Source: Pseudoduganella violacea
Lineage (GTDB): Bacteria > Pseudomonadota > Gammaproteobacteria > Burkholderiales > Burkholderiaceae_D
Reading direction: 5' to 3'
Length of the DNA stretch: 64,000 bases
NCBI RefSeq assembly: GCF_014191875.1
Contig: NZ_JACHXD010000018.1
Location: 44,777 to 108,776 of the forward strand
Within the stretch, counting starts at the first letter, position 1. Every line of letters starts with the position of its first letter. Shown in pieces: positions 17,365 to 27,071 of this stretch. A program made the position numbers and the translations under genes. The notes under the pieces were generated by a model. That model was not told where the DNA came from. It searched no databases and saw only the letters and a list, made by a program, of their open reading frames with translations.

Positions 17365-18594
17365 TCAGGCGCCGGGCAGCATCAGCTTGGCGAAGGCGCT
17401 CAGTTGTTCGGGCGGCGCCTCGGCGCCGAATTTTTGCTGGTACAGGCGCTTGAAAATATCGTCGGGCTTGAGCTGGTCCAGCTGATCGAGCGAGAGCGCC
17501 GCTTCGTCCAGCGACATGCCGCGCGCGGCGCTCGAGGTCTCGATCTTCGCCAGCCGAACCGGCTTGCCCTCCAGCGCGGCCTCGATGCGGCTGCGCAGGC
17601 CGGGTTCCGGCCCATCCAGGCGCACGCGCACTTCGAGGAAGGGCTGGGCTTCCGGCGCGCGTTCGGGCAGTTCCAGCGCCGCCAGTTCGGCCAGCACCTC
17701 GTCCAGCGGCGCCGGCGTGACGGGCACGCGCAGCAGATCGACGGCGCGCGGCACGAAGAGCGGCGTCACTTCGCGCAACTGGCCGCCTTCCAGATCGATG
17801 CGCAGCACCTGGTGCTGATAGCGGGTTTCGGCGAAGGAGAGCGGAATCGGGCTGCCGCAATAGCGGATGTGTTCCTGTTTGCCCACGCTCTGCGCCAGGT
17901 GCAGGTGGCCCAGCGCGGCATAGGCGATGGCCGGCGCGAAAATCCCGGCCGGCAGCATCTCGGTGCCGCCGATGACGATGCGGCGTTCGGAATCGTTCGA
18001 CATCTGGCCGTCGACCATATGGCAATGCCCCATGGCGACGATGGCCTGGCCCGGCTCGCACTGGGCCTTGGCCTGTTCCAGCGCCAGGCGGTACAGCTCC
18101 GCGATGCCGCCCAGATAAGGATCGCCGCCTTCCTCCGCAATGCGCGGCACGTCGGACGGGCGCAGGAAGGGCAGGGCCAGGCACCAGGCTTCCACCGCGC
18201 CGCCGCGTCCCGTCAGCGGCAGCACCAGGCGTTCGACCTGGATCGCGCCCTCGGCGTCGCGCGGCACATGGCCGACCACGCGCGTGCCATGCGCCTCCAG
18301 CAGCGGGCCAGGCGCTTCCAGCCGGCCCGGCGAATCGTGGTTGCCGGCGACGACGACCAGGTTCAGATGCGGCAGGCGTTCGCGCGCCTGGCGCAGGAAG
18401 TGGTAGAGCTGGCGCTGCGAAGCGGCCGAGGGATTGGCGCTGTCGAAGATGTCGCCGGCGATCAGCAGGCCGTCGGCCTGTTCGGCCACGAGGGTATCAA
18501 GCAGCCAGTCGAGGAAGCACTGGTGCTCGTAGGCGCGCTCGAAATTATGGAGCGACTGGCCCAGATGCCAGTCGGAGGTGTGCAGCAAACGCAT
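17365..18594 (-). CDS. sbcD: Exonuclease SbcCD, nuclease subunit SbcD
   Basis: A 409-residue Mre11-like nuclease, the usual length for the family. Metallophosphoesterase motifs appear in order: HTSDWHLGQ (5-13), GDIFDSANPS (about 48-57), VAGNHDSPG (about 83-91), and later MGHCHMVDG and ALGHLHLAQ, which supply the two-metal ligands. A C-terminal capping domain follows and mediates contact with SbcC. It is the first gene of a two-gene operon with sbcC. The start MRLLHTSDWHLG matches the family start exactly. Confidence 0.96.
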   Translation of the reverse strand: MRLLHTSDWHLGQSLHNFERAYEHQCFLDWLLDTLVAEQADGLLIAGDIFDSANPSAASQRQLYHFLRQARERLPHLNLVVVAGNHDSPGRLEAPGPLLEAHGTRVVGHVPRDAEGAIQVERLVLPLTGRGGAVEAWCLALPFLRPSDVPRIAEEGGDPYLGGIAELYRLALEQAKAQCEPGQAIVAMGHCHMVDGQMSNDSERRIVIGGTEMLPAGIFAPAIAYAALGHLHLAQSVGKQEHIRYCGSPIPLSFAETRYQHQVLRIDLEGGQLREVTPLFVPRAVDLLRVPVTPAPLDEVLAELAALELPERAPEAQPFLEVRVRLDGPEPGLRSRIEAALEGKPVRLAKIETSSAARGMSLDEAALSLDQLDQLKPDDIFKRLYQQKFGAEAPPEQLSAFAKLMLPGA

Positions 18595-18674
18595 GGATTA
18601 AACGGTCAAAGGCGCGGGAAGCGCCAAATATAGCGCAAACGGCCATCTTTCGTCTTGATGCGGCGCGAAGAATT

Positions 18675-21374
18675 TCACGCCGCGTCCGGCAGCAGGGCGC
18701 CGGCACGGTAGGTATTGCGGCCGGCCTGCTTGGCGTCGTACAGCAGCACGTCGGCCCGCTTCAGCAGCTCGGCCGGACTTAAGTCCTCGTCGCTGTAGTA
18801 AGTCAGGCCGATGCTGGTGGACACCGACACGGTGATGCCATCCAGCTCGAAAGGCGCTTGCATGGCCTTGACGATCTTGCCCGCCAGGATGGAAGCGTCG
18901 TCGGCGCGGCTGATGCGTTCCATGATGATGGTGAACTCGTCGCCGCCCAGGCGGGCGACGGTGTCGCTGGCGCGCATGGTGTGGGTCAGGCGCGCCGAGA
19001 AGGCTTTCAGCAGGGCGTCGCCGACCGCATGGCCATACGTGTCGTTGACCGGTTTGAAGCGGTCGATATCCATGTACATCACGGCCATCATGCTGGCGTT
19101 GTCGCGGCAGTAGAGCATGCTCTCGTTGAGCCTTTGCAGGAAGCCGGCGCGGTTGGTCAGGCCCGTCAACGCATCGACCTGGGACAGCTTCAGCAGGCGT
19201 TGTTTCTCGCGCTTCTGGGCGCTGATATCCTGGCGCATGACGTGGAAGCCGATGACGGTGGCGCCGTCGGCGTCGAACTGGGGAATGTAGACCACTTCAT
19301 AAGTGCGCAGCACGCCCTCGTTTTCGCTCTCGCCATCCTCTTCGAATGTCAGGGTCTCGCCGTGCAGCGCGCGTCGTATATAGGGCCGCAGGAATTCGTA
19401 GCGCTGCCCGCCCACGGTTTCTTGCACCGACAGGCCCACCACATTCAGGCCGGTGCGGCTGAATTCGCGCTCGTAAGCGAGATTATTGAAGCGGTAAATC
19501 TCTTCCTGGTCCACATAGGCCACCATGGCCGGCAGGGTGTCGGTGATGGTGCGCAGGCGCGCCTCGCTTTCGCGCAGCGCCATCACCGATTTGCGCACCA
19601 CGGTGATATCTTCCAGGGTGCAGACAAAGCCGTCGATGCGGCTGTCGACCAGAATCGGCGCGATCTTGATCGAGGTCCAGACCAGCGTGCCGTCCGGCTG
19701 CAGGCAACGCAGCGAATCCTGGTAAGGCGTGCGGGTGCCGGCCAGATGCTGCAGCGCTTCGCGCAGCACGTCGCGGTCGTCCGGATGCACGGCGCACATC
19801 CAGCCGTCGTCGCGCGCCTTTTCGCGCGCCAGGCCGGTGATCGCCTCGAAGGTGCGGTTGACGTAGGTGCAGTGGAAGTCGCGGTCGGTGCGGATCAGGC
19901 CCAGGGGCGAGGCATCCATCAGCGCCGTCAGCTCCGCCTGGCTCTTGCGGATTTCCAGTTCGCTGCGTTTGCGCGCCGTGATATTGCGCACCGTGACCGC
20001 CACCCCATCCTCGATCGCCACGATCTGGTGGCGCAGCCACAGCATCTCTTCGCCCGGCGGCTGGGTTTCGATCTCTTCCTCCATCGGCTTGCCGGTATCG
20101 AGCACCATGCGGTATTTGTCAATGAAGCCTTCGTCCTTCCAATGCGGCAGCAGCTCGCCGATGCGCAGGCCCAGCACCTCGCCGCGCGGATGGCGCAGGA
20201 TGCGGGCGGCGCGCTCGTTGACGTCGAGCAGGGTGAAGTCGAGCACCTCGCCATTGCGGCTGCCGCTGCGGCAAGCCTTCATGATGAACATGGCGTCCAG
20301 GCTGGCGTCGCCGGCGGCGCGCATCATCTGCTGGGCCTCGGTGGCGTCGCGCATGCTGCTGCGCAGGCGGCGCGACTGGCGTCCGAGCAGCACGGCAAAG
20401 CCGAGAATGGCGGCGCCGGCCAGCACCATCGACAGGTAGTTCAGGCGGCGCTGGCGCACGAAATTGGCCATCTCCGTCGCTTCGCTATTGCCGACCACGG
20501 CCACCAGCGAATAGCGCGGCATCTCGCGGAAGCTGTAGATGCGCGGCACATTATCGTAAGGGCGGTTGAATTTCAGCTCTTCCGGAATGGCCGTCGGATC
20601 GGCCGGCGCGACGAAATCCAGCTGGTCGCTGATGAACAGCGTTTCATCCACGCGGCCGATGGACAGGCCGGTGTCGCGGCTGGTCAGCATCACCAGGCCC
20701 TTGGCGCCAAGATGCAGACGGTCGTAATCGTCGACGAAATACGCCGGGTCGATCATCAGCAAAATGGCGCCGGCAAAGCGGCCGTCGGCGTGGTTCAGGC
20801 GGCGCGCGATCTGGACCTGCCACTTCTTCGTTTTGGGCTCCACCATGGGATTGCTGGTCAGGGCCGTGTCGTCCGTGCTGCCGGCCAGGGTCTTGAAGAA
20901 GGCTTCCTGCGCCATATTCGCGGCAAAGTAGCCATGCTGCTTGTCCACCACATTGCCCTCGGCGTCGAGCAGGGCGATCGGCAGTTCCAGGCGCGACGGC
21001 ATGAGGGAGTCGAGCAAGCCGTTCTTCTTGCTGAATTCGGCCAGGCGCAGCGTGCCGCCGGTTTCCTCGTATTTGAGTTTGAAGAGCTGGGTGGCGTGGT
21101 CGGCCTGGCGCAGGATATGGCCCGCATGCTCGGCCAGGGTGCGCGCCATCGCGTGGCTGTGCATCACCGCCTCGAAGCGGGCAATGTCCCGGGCCTGGTC
21201 TTCCTGGTAGACGGTGTCGGCCCACAGGCTTGCCAACAACAGCAGCGTAAAGAATGGCAGCAGCGCGCTGCGATACAGTCTCCCTGCGGCGCTGCGGATT
21301 TGTTTGGTTATCGTTGTCAATTGGCGCTGGCTGGCTAGTGTCCCGGATGCGGTTCCTTCGCTGGTATTCTGCAC
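18675..21374 (-). CDS. Membrane-bound sensor diguanylate cyclase (PAS-PAS-PAS-GGDEF)
   Basis: A protein of about 899 residues that should make c-di-GMP. TM1 is LLPFFTLLLLASLWA. An extracytoplasmic sensor region of about 270 residues, probably Cache-like, ends at TM2 (LSMVLAGAAILGFAVLLG). Three PAS-type regions follow (around LLDVNERAARILRHP, TYVNRTFEAITGLAR and YRFNNLAYEREFSRT), then a C-terminal GGDEF domain. The active site RLGGDEF is intact, and RASD five residues upstream is the RxxD product-inhibition site. The start is uncertain: GTG at 21374 is used, with ATG at 21446 and TTG at 21320 as alternatives, none with a good ribosome site. The open frame to 22730 overlaps the divergent glycosylase gene and is not coding. 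Confidence 0.88.
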   Translation of the reverse strand: MQNTSEGTASGTLASQRQLTTITKQIRSAAGRLYRSALLPFFTLLLLASLWADTVYQEDQARDIARFEAVMHSHAMARTLAEHAGHILRQADHATQLFKLKYEETGGTLRLAEFSKKNGLLDSLMPSRLELPIALLDAEGNVVDKQHGYFAANMAQEAFFKTLAGSTDDTALTSNPMVEPKTKKWQVQIARRLNHADGRFAGAILLMIDPAYFVDDYDRLHLGAKGLVMLTSRDTGLSIGRVDETLFISDQLDFVAPADPTAIPEELKFNRPYDNVPRIYSFREMPRYSLVAVVGNSEATEMANFVRQRRLNYLSMVLAGAAILGFAVLLGRQSRRLRSSMRDATEAQQMMRAAGDASLDAMFIMKACRSGSRNGEVLDFTLLDVNERAARILRHPRGEVLGLRIGELLPHWKDEGFIDKYRMVLDTGKPMEEEIETQPPGEEMLWLRHQIVAIEDGVAVTVRNITARKRSELEIRKSQAELTALMDASPLGLIRTDRDFHCTYVNRTFEAITGLAREKARDDGWMCAVHPDDRDVLREALQHLAGTRTPYQDSLRCLQPDGTLVWTSIKIAPILVDSRIDGFVCTLEDITVVRKSVMALRESEARLRTITDTLPAMVAYVDQEEIYRFNNLAYEREFSRTGLNVVGLSVQETVGGQRYEFLRPYIRRALHGETLTFEEDGESENEGVLRTYEVVYIPQFDADGATVIGFHVMRQDISAQKREKQRLLKLSQVDALTGLTNRAGFLQRLNESMLYCRDNASMMAVMYMDIDRFKPVNDTYGHAVGDALLKAFSARLTHTMRASDTVARLGGDEFTIIMERISRADDASILAGKIVKAMQAPFELDGITVSVSTSIGLTYYSDEDLSPAELLKRADVLLYDAKQAGRNTYRAGALLPDAA

Positions 21375-21530
21375 GTAAAAATGCCGACGCGGACCCGCAG
21401 GTATGAAAATTCTTCTTGCCGTGTATTTTACAGGTAGCCCAGGCATCAAAAAAGTAACAATCGCAGAGTGAAACTTTATTAAAATAGCCATTCTTCCCGC
21501 GGGACGGGCGCAGATCAGGGGTACGGGGTT

Positions 21531-22769
21531 TTGAGCGAGTTGATATTCAGCCTGTCGGCGGCGCGCGCGCTGCATCTGGCGGCGCAGGGATTGCTGCAGC
21601 CGCGCCGGCGCAAGGCGCAAAAGGCCGATGTCCTGGACGCGATCCGGCAAATGGGCGTGCTGCAGATCGACACCATCCATGTGGTGGCGCGCAGTCCCTA
21701 TCTGGTGCTGTGGAGCCGCCTGGGCGACTATCCCCAGGCCTGGCTGGAAGAGCTGCTGGCCGAAGGCGCGCTGTTCGAATACTGGGCGCATGAAGCCTGC
21801 TTCGTGCCGATCGAGGATTACCGCCTGCTGCGCCACCGCATGCTCGATCCGGCCGCCATGGGCTGGAAATACTCGGTGAACTGGATGAAGGAAAAGCGCA
21901 AGGAGGTGGCGGCCCTGCTGCGCCATATCCGCGACAATGGGCCGGTGCGTTCCTCCGATTTTGAGCGCCGCGACGGCCAGTCCGGCGGCTGGTGGGAGTG
22001 GAAGCCGGAGAAGCGCTCGCTGGAGGTGCTGTTCACGGCCGGCCAACTGATGATCGCGCGCCGCCACAACTTCCAGCGCATCTACGACCTGGCCGAACGC
22101 GTGCTGCCGGGCTGGGACGACAGCCAGCTGCCGTCGATGGACGAGGTGCGCCGCGAGATGGCGCTGAAAACCGTGAAGTCGCTGGGCCTGTGCCGCGCCG
22201 CCTGGATCGCCGACTACTACCGCAGCAAGCCGCCGCGCCTCGATCCGGAAGCGCTGGTGGCGCAGGGCGCCTTGCTGCGCGCCCGCGTCCAGGGCTGGGA
22301 CGACGCGGTCTACATCCATCCCGACCTGGCCGGGCTGGCGCGCAGCGCCGCCGAGGGCAGCCTGACGCCGACGCTGAGCACCATCCTCTCGCCCTTCGAC
22401 CCGATCGTGTGGGACCGCCGCCGCGCGCTGGAACTGTTCGGTTTCGACTACCGCCTGGAGTGCTACACCCCGGCCGCCAAGCGCCGCTATGGCTACTTCA
22501 CGCTGCCGATCCTGCGCCGCGGCCAGCTGGTGGGCCGGGTGGACGCCAAGGCGCATCGGCGCGAAGGCGTATTCGAACTCAAGGCGTTGACGCTGGAGCC
22601 GGGTGCCCGGCTCAGCGAGCGCTTCGCGCGCGATGTGGCGGCGGCCGTGCAGCGCTGCGCCGGCTGGCACGGCTGTCCGCGGGTGCTTGTGGGCGGCGCC
22701 GAGCCGCGCGCATTCGGCGTCATGCTGCAAGCTGCGCTGGCGGCCGATGAGATGGCGGTGGCGCCATGA
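21531..22769 (+). CDS. YcaQ/AlkX-type winged-helix DNA glycosylase
   Basis: A 412-residue protein of the HTH_42 (YcaQ) family, which unhooks interstrand DNA crosslinks and excises bulky alkylated bases. The family's catalytic QxD motif is present in MGVLQIDTIHVVARSPY at about residue 40. EYWAHEACFVPIEDY and KVLF-like winged-helix segments follow. The start is TTG at 21531 with a GGGG-rich site 4 bp upstream; a second in-frame TTG lies three codons on. The end overlaps the DUF2804 gene by 4 bp, so the two are translationally coupled. It is divergent from the diguanylate cyclase gene. Confidence 0.85.
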   Translation: MSELIFSLSAARALHLAAQGLLQPRRRKAQKADVLDAIRQMGVLQIDTIHVVARSPYLVLWSRLGDYPQAWLEELLAEGALFEYWAHEACFVPIEDYRLLRHRMLDPAAMGWKYSVNWMKEKRKEVAALLRHIRDNGPVRSSDFERRDGQSGGWWEWKPEKRSLEVLFTAGQLMIARRHNFQRIYDLAERVLPGWDDSQLPSMDEVRREMALKTVKSLGLCRAAWIADYYRSKPPRLDPEALVAQGALLRARVQGWDDAVYIHPDLAGLARSAAEGSLTPTLSTILSPFDPIVWDRRRALELFGFDYRLECYTPAAKRRYGYFTLPILRRGQLVGRVDAKAHRREGVFELKALTLEPGARLSERFARDVAAAVQRCAGWHGCPRVLVGGAEPRAFGVMLQAALAADEMAVAP

Positions 22770-23758
22770 GCTTGCCGAACGCCCCCCAATCCGTGGTCGG
22801 CGCCGACGGCCTGCCGCTGTTCGGCCGCTACGCCGGCCAGGCCGAGCGCTTCGACTGGCCGGCGCTGGCCAAGCCGTACGCGCGCAACCGCCTGTGGCGC
22901 CGTCTGCACCACAAGAAATGGCATTACGTCTCGCTGGTGACGGAGCAACTGATGTGCGCCGTCGCCATCGTCGACGTGGGCTGGACCACTACCTGCTTCG
23001 CCTACGCCTTCGACCGCAACGACGGCGATATCATGGCCAACTATTCCCAGGACGGCTTGCCGGGCCGCTTCTCGGCCGGCGTGGCCGACAGCGTGGGCGG
23101 CGACAGCTGGTTCCGCACGCGCGACACCCGCATCGCCATCGAGCATGCGCCGGGCGGCTGCTACCGCCTGGAGCTGCGCTGCCCGCATATGGAGATCGAC
23201 GCCGAGTTCGGCCCGGCCGCCGCGCCGCTGCTGCTGGCGACCGGTCCGGTGAAGGGCGGCGCGGTGCATGCCACGCAAAAGTCTTCCGGCCTGCCGCTGA
23301 CGGGCGAGGTGCGCACCTGGCGCGACGAGTACCGGCTCGATGGCGGCGTCGCCAGCTTCGATTATTCGAATGGCCTGCTGGCGCGCGAAACGGCCTGGCG
23401 CTGGGCTTCGGGCCACAATCTGGAGCTGGGTTTCAATCTGCAGGCCGGCTACTTCGGCGCCTGCGAGAACGCGCTCTGGCTGGACGGGCAAATCGTCCCG
23501 CTGGGCCCCGCCCATTTCATATATGATCAGCATGACCCGCTGGCGCGTTGGCATATCTTCACCGAAGACGACCAGCTCGACCTGGTCTTCACGCCGGAAG
23601 GCGCGCGCCGCCAGGACCGTAATTTGCTGGTGGCGGCCAGCCGCTATGTGCAGCCGGTCGGCACCTTCAACGGCTGGGTGCGCGCCGCGCCGGATGCGCC
23701 GCAGCGCATCGTCAGCCAGCTCGCGGGTGTCACGGAAGACCATTTCTCGCGCTGGTAG
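22766..23758 (+). CDS. DUF2804 domain protein
   Basis: A 330-residue protein matching the DUF2804 family over its whole length. Recognisable parts are PLFGRYAGQAERFDWPAL at the start, KKWHYVSLVTEQLMCAVAIVDVGW, DYSNGLLARETAWRWA and the end AGVTEDHFSRW. It is probably soluble and beta-rich; no catalytic motif is known to me. Its start codon overlaps the stop of the YcaQ-type glycosylase gene (ATGA), which suggests coordinated production, although a role in DNA repair is not established for this family. Confidence 0.85.
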   Translation: MSLPNAPQSVVGADGLPLFGRYAGQAERFDWPALAKPYARNRLWRRLHHKKWHYVSLVTEQLMCAVAIVDVGWTTTCFAYAFDRNDGDIMANYSQDGLPGRFSAGVADSVGGDSWFRTRDTRIAIEHAPGGCYRLELRCPHMEIDAEFGPAAAPLLLATGPVKGGAVHATQKSSGLPLTGEVRTWRDEYRLDGGVASFDYSNGLLARETAWRWASGHNLELGFNLQAGYFGACENALWLDGQIVPLGPAHFIYDQHDPLARWHIFTEDDQLDLVFTPEGARRQDRNLLVAASRYVQPVGTFNGWVRAAPDAPQRIVSQLAGVTEDHFSRW

Positions 23759-23814
23759 CGCAGTGGATTCGATAGCGCGGTCCAGGTCCGGCCGGGCCGC
23801 TGAAAGGTAAGGCG

Positions 23815-26271
23815 ATGAGCATCAGGAATCTGTGCAGTCTGTTCGAACCGGGATCGGTGGCCGTGATCGGCGCCTCCAGCCGCCCCGAGCGCATCGGCTA
23901 CACGGTGCTGAACAATATGGCCGAATGCGGCTTTGCCGGCGCGCTGTGGCCCGTCAATCCCAAATACGCCGAACTGCGCGGCGTGCCTTGCTACCACCGC
24001 GTGTCGGCCCTGCCGCGCGCGCCGGAGCTGGCCCTCATCTGCACGCCGCCGGAGACGGTGCCGGGGCTGATCGCGGAACTGGGCGCGCGCGGCACCCGCG
24101 CCGCGGTGGTGCTGACGCCCGGCCTGGCGGAGGCGCGCGGCGGCGGCAAGAACCTGCGCCAGGCCATGCTCGACGCGGCCCGGCCGCACCGCTTGCGCAT
24201 CCTCGGCCCGGGCGGCATCGGCCTGCTGGCGCCCCATGCGGGGCTGAACGCCAGCATGGCGCAAGTGGGCGCGCGGCCCGGAAAAATCGCTTTCGTGTCG
24301 CAATCGGGCATGCTGATGGCGGCGGTGCTGGACTGGGCGCGGCAGCAGGGCATCGGCTTTTCGCGCGTGGTCTCGCTGGGCGAGGGCGCCGATATCGACC
24401 TGGGCGACCTGCTCGACTTCCTGGCCGGCGACAGCGACACCACGGCCATCGTCATGCACATGGAGTCGGTCAGCAATGCGCGCAAGTTCATGTCGGCGGC
24501 GCGCATGGCGGCGCGCGGCAAACCGGTGATCGTCATGAAAGCCGGGCGCGAAGGCGACGACAAGGTGATCGACGCCGCCATCCGCCGCGCCGGCATGCTG
24601 CGCGTGTATTCCTCGGCCGACCTGTTCGACGCGGTGGAAACCGTGGCGCGCGCCCGGCCCCTGCGCGGCGAGCGCCTGGCCATCCTCAGCAACGGCGGCA
24701 GCCTGGGCCTGCTGGCCGACGACGCCCTGCGCTGGCGCGGCATGCGCCAGGCCACGTTGTCGGCGCCCACCCAGCGCCGCCTGGAACAAATGAAGCCGGC
24801 GCCGGTGGTGGCGCAGGGCACGCTGGTGGTGGGCGGCGAGGCCACGCCGGAACGCTACGCCGCCGTGCTGGACGCCCTGATACAGGAGCCGCAAGTCGAT
24901 GCGCTGCTGCTGATTCACGCGCCCAGCACTGCCGCCGCCAGCGCCGACGTGGCGCGCGTGCTGGCGCCGATGGCGAAGGCGGCCGGCAAGAGCGTGTTGT
25001 CCTGCTGGCTGGGCGGGGCCGGCGCCACGGCCGCGCGCGAGACCTTCGCCGAGGCTGGACTGCCTTGCTACGACACGCCGGAAAAAGCCACGCGCGCCTT
25101 CATGCAGATCGCCCAGTACCAGCGCAACCAGGCCTTGCTGATCGAGGTGCCGGCGCAGGCGCCGCCGGCGCCGGAACGCAGCGCCGCGCGCGCCATCGTC
25201 GACGCGGCGCTGGCGCAGGGCATCACGGCGCTGAGCCGGGAAGACAGCCAGGCGGTGCTGGCCGCCTACGGCATTCCGCTGGCCGCGCCACCGCGCCGGC
25301 GCGGCGAGGGCAGTGCGGCCGCAGCGGCCGATGCCGCCGGCGGTGGCGCCGCGCAGGCGGGCGGCGAATTGCGCAGCAATGTGCGCAGCGATATCCAATT
25401 GCGCGTGGCGGTGCGCATCGATCCCGTTTTCGGCCCCGCCATCAGCTTCGGTCAGGGCGGCCCGGCCGCGCTGGCGGTGGACGACCGCGCCGTCGGCCTG
25501 CCGCCGCTGAACATGGTGCTGGCGCGCGATGTGGTGGCGCGCACCCGGGTGGCGCGCCTGCTGGCCGACCATAGCGAAGCCATTTGCCGCGTGCTGATCC
25601 AGGTGGCCGAACTGGCCGTCGATATCGGCGAGCTGGCCGTGCTGGAAATCGATCCCCTGCTGGCCGGCGCCGGCGGCGTGCGGGTGCAGGACGCGCGCAT
25701 CGAGCTGGGGCCGCGCCGCGCCGAGGCCAGCCTGGCCATCCGCCCCTATCCGCAGGAACTGGAGCAGGACGTGGCCTGGCAGGGCGAAACCCTGCTGCTG
25801 CGTCCCATCCGTCCGGAAGACGCCCCGGCCCATCTGCGCTTCTTCTCCGCCCTGCATGCCGACGATGTGCGCATGCGCTTCTTCACCGCCATGCGCGAAC
25901 TGCCGCCGGCCCAACTGGCGCGCCTGACCCAGATCGATTACGACCGCGCCATGGCCTTCATCGCCACCCGCAGCGGCGCCGACGGCCAGCCGGAAACGCT
26001 GGGCGTGGTGCGCGCCGTGGCCGACCCGGACAACCAGCGCGCCGAATTCGCCATCGTGGTGCGTTCGGACTTGAAGGGCAAGGGGCTGGGCGTGGTGTTG
26101 TTCGAAAAACTGGTGGCTTACTTCCGCGCTCGCGGCACGCGCGAATTGTGGGGTGAAACCCTGTCGGAAAACGCCGGCATGCAGCGCCTGATCAAACGCT
26201 TCGGCGGCACGGTCACGCCCTCGGCGGAAACCGGCATCGTGGAATTACTGCTTAGATTACAACAGAAATGA
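23815..26271 (+). CDS. Pat-like acyl-CoA synthetase/GNAT protein with a degenerate synthetase half
   Basis: An 818-residue relative of the protein lysine acetyltransferase Pat (YfiQ/PatZ). The CoA-binding Rossmann domain (FEPGSVAVIGASSRPERIGY) and the ligase domain (FVSQSGMLMAAVLDWARQQG) lie in the first 440 residues. The C-terminal 180 residues are a GNAT domain with DLKGKGLGVVLFEKL as acetyl-CoA loop. Two parts look deleted. Near residue 243, KAGREGDDKVIDAA lacks the loop that holds the catalytic His in active synthetases. At about 486-525 an Ala/Gly/Arg-rich linker replaces some 65 residues of the ATP-grasp fold, including the nucleotide-binding GYPVALK-type strand. The frame is continuous. 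ADP-forming synthetase activity is very unlikely; acetyl transfer is plausible. Confidence 0.82.
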   Translation: MSIRNLCSLFEPGSVAVIGASSRPERIGYTVLNNMAECGFAGALWPVNPKYAELRGVPCYHRVSALPRAPELALICTPPETVPGLIAELGARGTRAAVVLTPGLAEARGGGKNLRQAMLDAARPHRLRILGPGGIGLLAPHAGLNASMAQVGARPGKIAFVSQSGMLMAAVLDWARQQGIGFSRVVSLGEGADIDLGDLLDFLAGDSDTTAIVMHMESVSNARKFMSAARMAARGKPVIVMKAGREGDDKVIDAAIRRAGMLRVYSSADLFDAVETVARARPLRGERLAILSNGGSLGLLADDALRWRGMRQATLSAPTQRRLEQMKPAPVVAQGTLVVGGEATPERYAAVLDALIQEPQVDALLLIHAPSTAAASADVARVLAPMAKAAGKSVLSCWLGGAGATAARETFAEAGLPCYDTPEKATRAFMQIAQYQRNQALLIEVPAQAPPAPERSAARAIVDAALAQGITALSREDSQAVLAAYGIPLAAPPRRRGEGSAAAAADAAGGGAAQAGGELRSNVRSDIQLRVAVRIDPVFGPAISFGQGGPAALAVDDRAVGLPPLNMVLARDVVARTRVARLLADHSEAICRVLIQVAELAVDIGELAVLEIDPLLAGAGGVRVQDARIELGPRRAEASLAIRPYPQELEQDVAWQGETLLLRPIRPEDAPAHLRFFSALHADDVRMRFFTAMRELPPAQLARLTQIDYDRAMAFIATRSGADGQPETLGVVRAVADPDNQRAEFAIVVRSDLKGKGLGVVLFEKLVAYFRARGTRELWGETLSENAGMQRLIKRFGGTVTPSAETGIVELLLRLQQK

Positions 26272-26396
26272 GAAAAATTTTGCGCTAGAATCGGTAGTTC
26301 AAACAGACGCTTGCGCTAGGTCAAAGCAATGTTGTCAGCTTTATTTACACTTCTACTTCCGTATGGTCACCCGCGTCATGTAAGGGAGTAAGACAG

Positions 26397-27071
26397 ATGT
26401 TGACGGCTACTTACACTTTGGTTGCCTTGTCGGTGGAGCAGGCCAGTATGCGCATGGGCCTGCTGGCGCTGCAAAAACAAATGCAGTCCACGCTGACATT
26501 GCAGCGCAGCCTTTCGCTTTCGCAGCTCGAATATGCCTGCGAGAACCTGAACCGTTTATACGATGCTTGCCACTGGCGCAAGATTGAAAAATACCTCATT
26601 CCGGCGCTGCGCCAGGCCACCGAAAAGGCCGACCAGCTGCTCGATGAACTGAGCCTGTTGAACCAGAATGCGCTGACGGCCATCCGCCAGATGCAGGCGC
26701 AGATGGAGAATGCGAGCGAGGATAGCGAAGAGCGCGTGGCCGAAGTATGCGCCGCCATCGATACCTTCTGCGAATCGCTGCTGCAAAGGCTGGACAAGGA
26801 AGAGCGCGAGCTGTTCGCCATCGCGCGCCGCGCCATTTGCGGCGATGCCTGGTTCGCCATCGCCAACCAGATGCTGGCGCATGAAGCCGAAGCGGAGGAA
26901 GCGCGCCGCGAGCGCGCCGCGCGGCCCTTGTCGCTGGCCAGGCCGGCCGCCATTATCGCCCTGGGCGTGCCCGGACTGGACGGCGTGGCTGGACAGGAAA
27001 CGCAATTCGAGACGCCGGAGCCGGGTTCCCACCATCGCCCGCTTCCGGTCCGCCGTTACGCCGGCGATTGA
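26397..27071 (+). CDS. Hypothetical helical protein
   Basis: A 224-residue soluble protein of unknown function. Residues 1-170 are almost entirely helical, with repeating hydrophobic heptads (LSLSQLEYACENLNRLYDA, WRKIEKYLIPALRQATEKAD, LLQRLDKEERELFAIARRA). The end is low-complexity and basic. It superficially resembles a four-helix bundle but lacks the His ligands of hemerythrin. GGGAG lies about 10 bp before the ATG. It stands between the Pat-like gene and the DUF349 gene, all on the same strand, with a 112-bp gap to the latter. Confidence 0.6.
   Translation: MLTATYTLVALSVEQASMRMGLLALQKQMQSTLTLQRSLSLSQLEYACENLNRLYDACHWRKIEKYLIPALRQATEKADQLLDELSLLNQNALTAIRQMQAQMENASEDSEERVAEVCAAIDTFCESLLQRLDKEERELFAIARRAICGDAWFAIANQMLAHEAEAEEARRERAARPLSLARPAAIIALGVPGLDGVAGQETQFETPEPGSHHRPLPVRRYAGD

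Noticed and set aside
18858..21338. 826-codon + strand frame opposite the diguanylate cyclase gene
   Set aside because: It is antisense to a gene with clear PAS and GGDEF motifs; the translation is His/Gln/Ala-rich with no recognisable fold.
21375..22730. 5' extension of the diguanylate cyclase frame to 22730
   Set aside because: It lies wholly opposite the YcaQ-type glycosylase gene and encodes low-complexity sequence; the sensor protein starts with its TM helix after about 21446.
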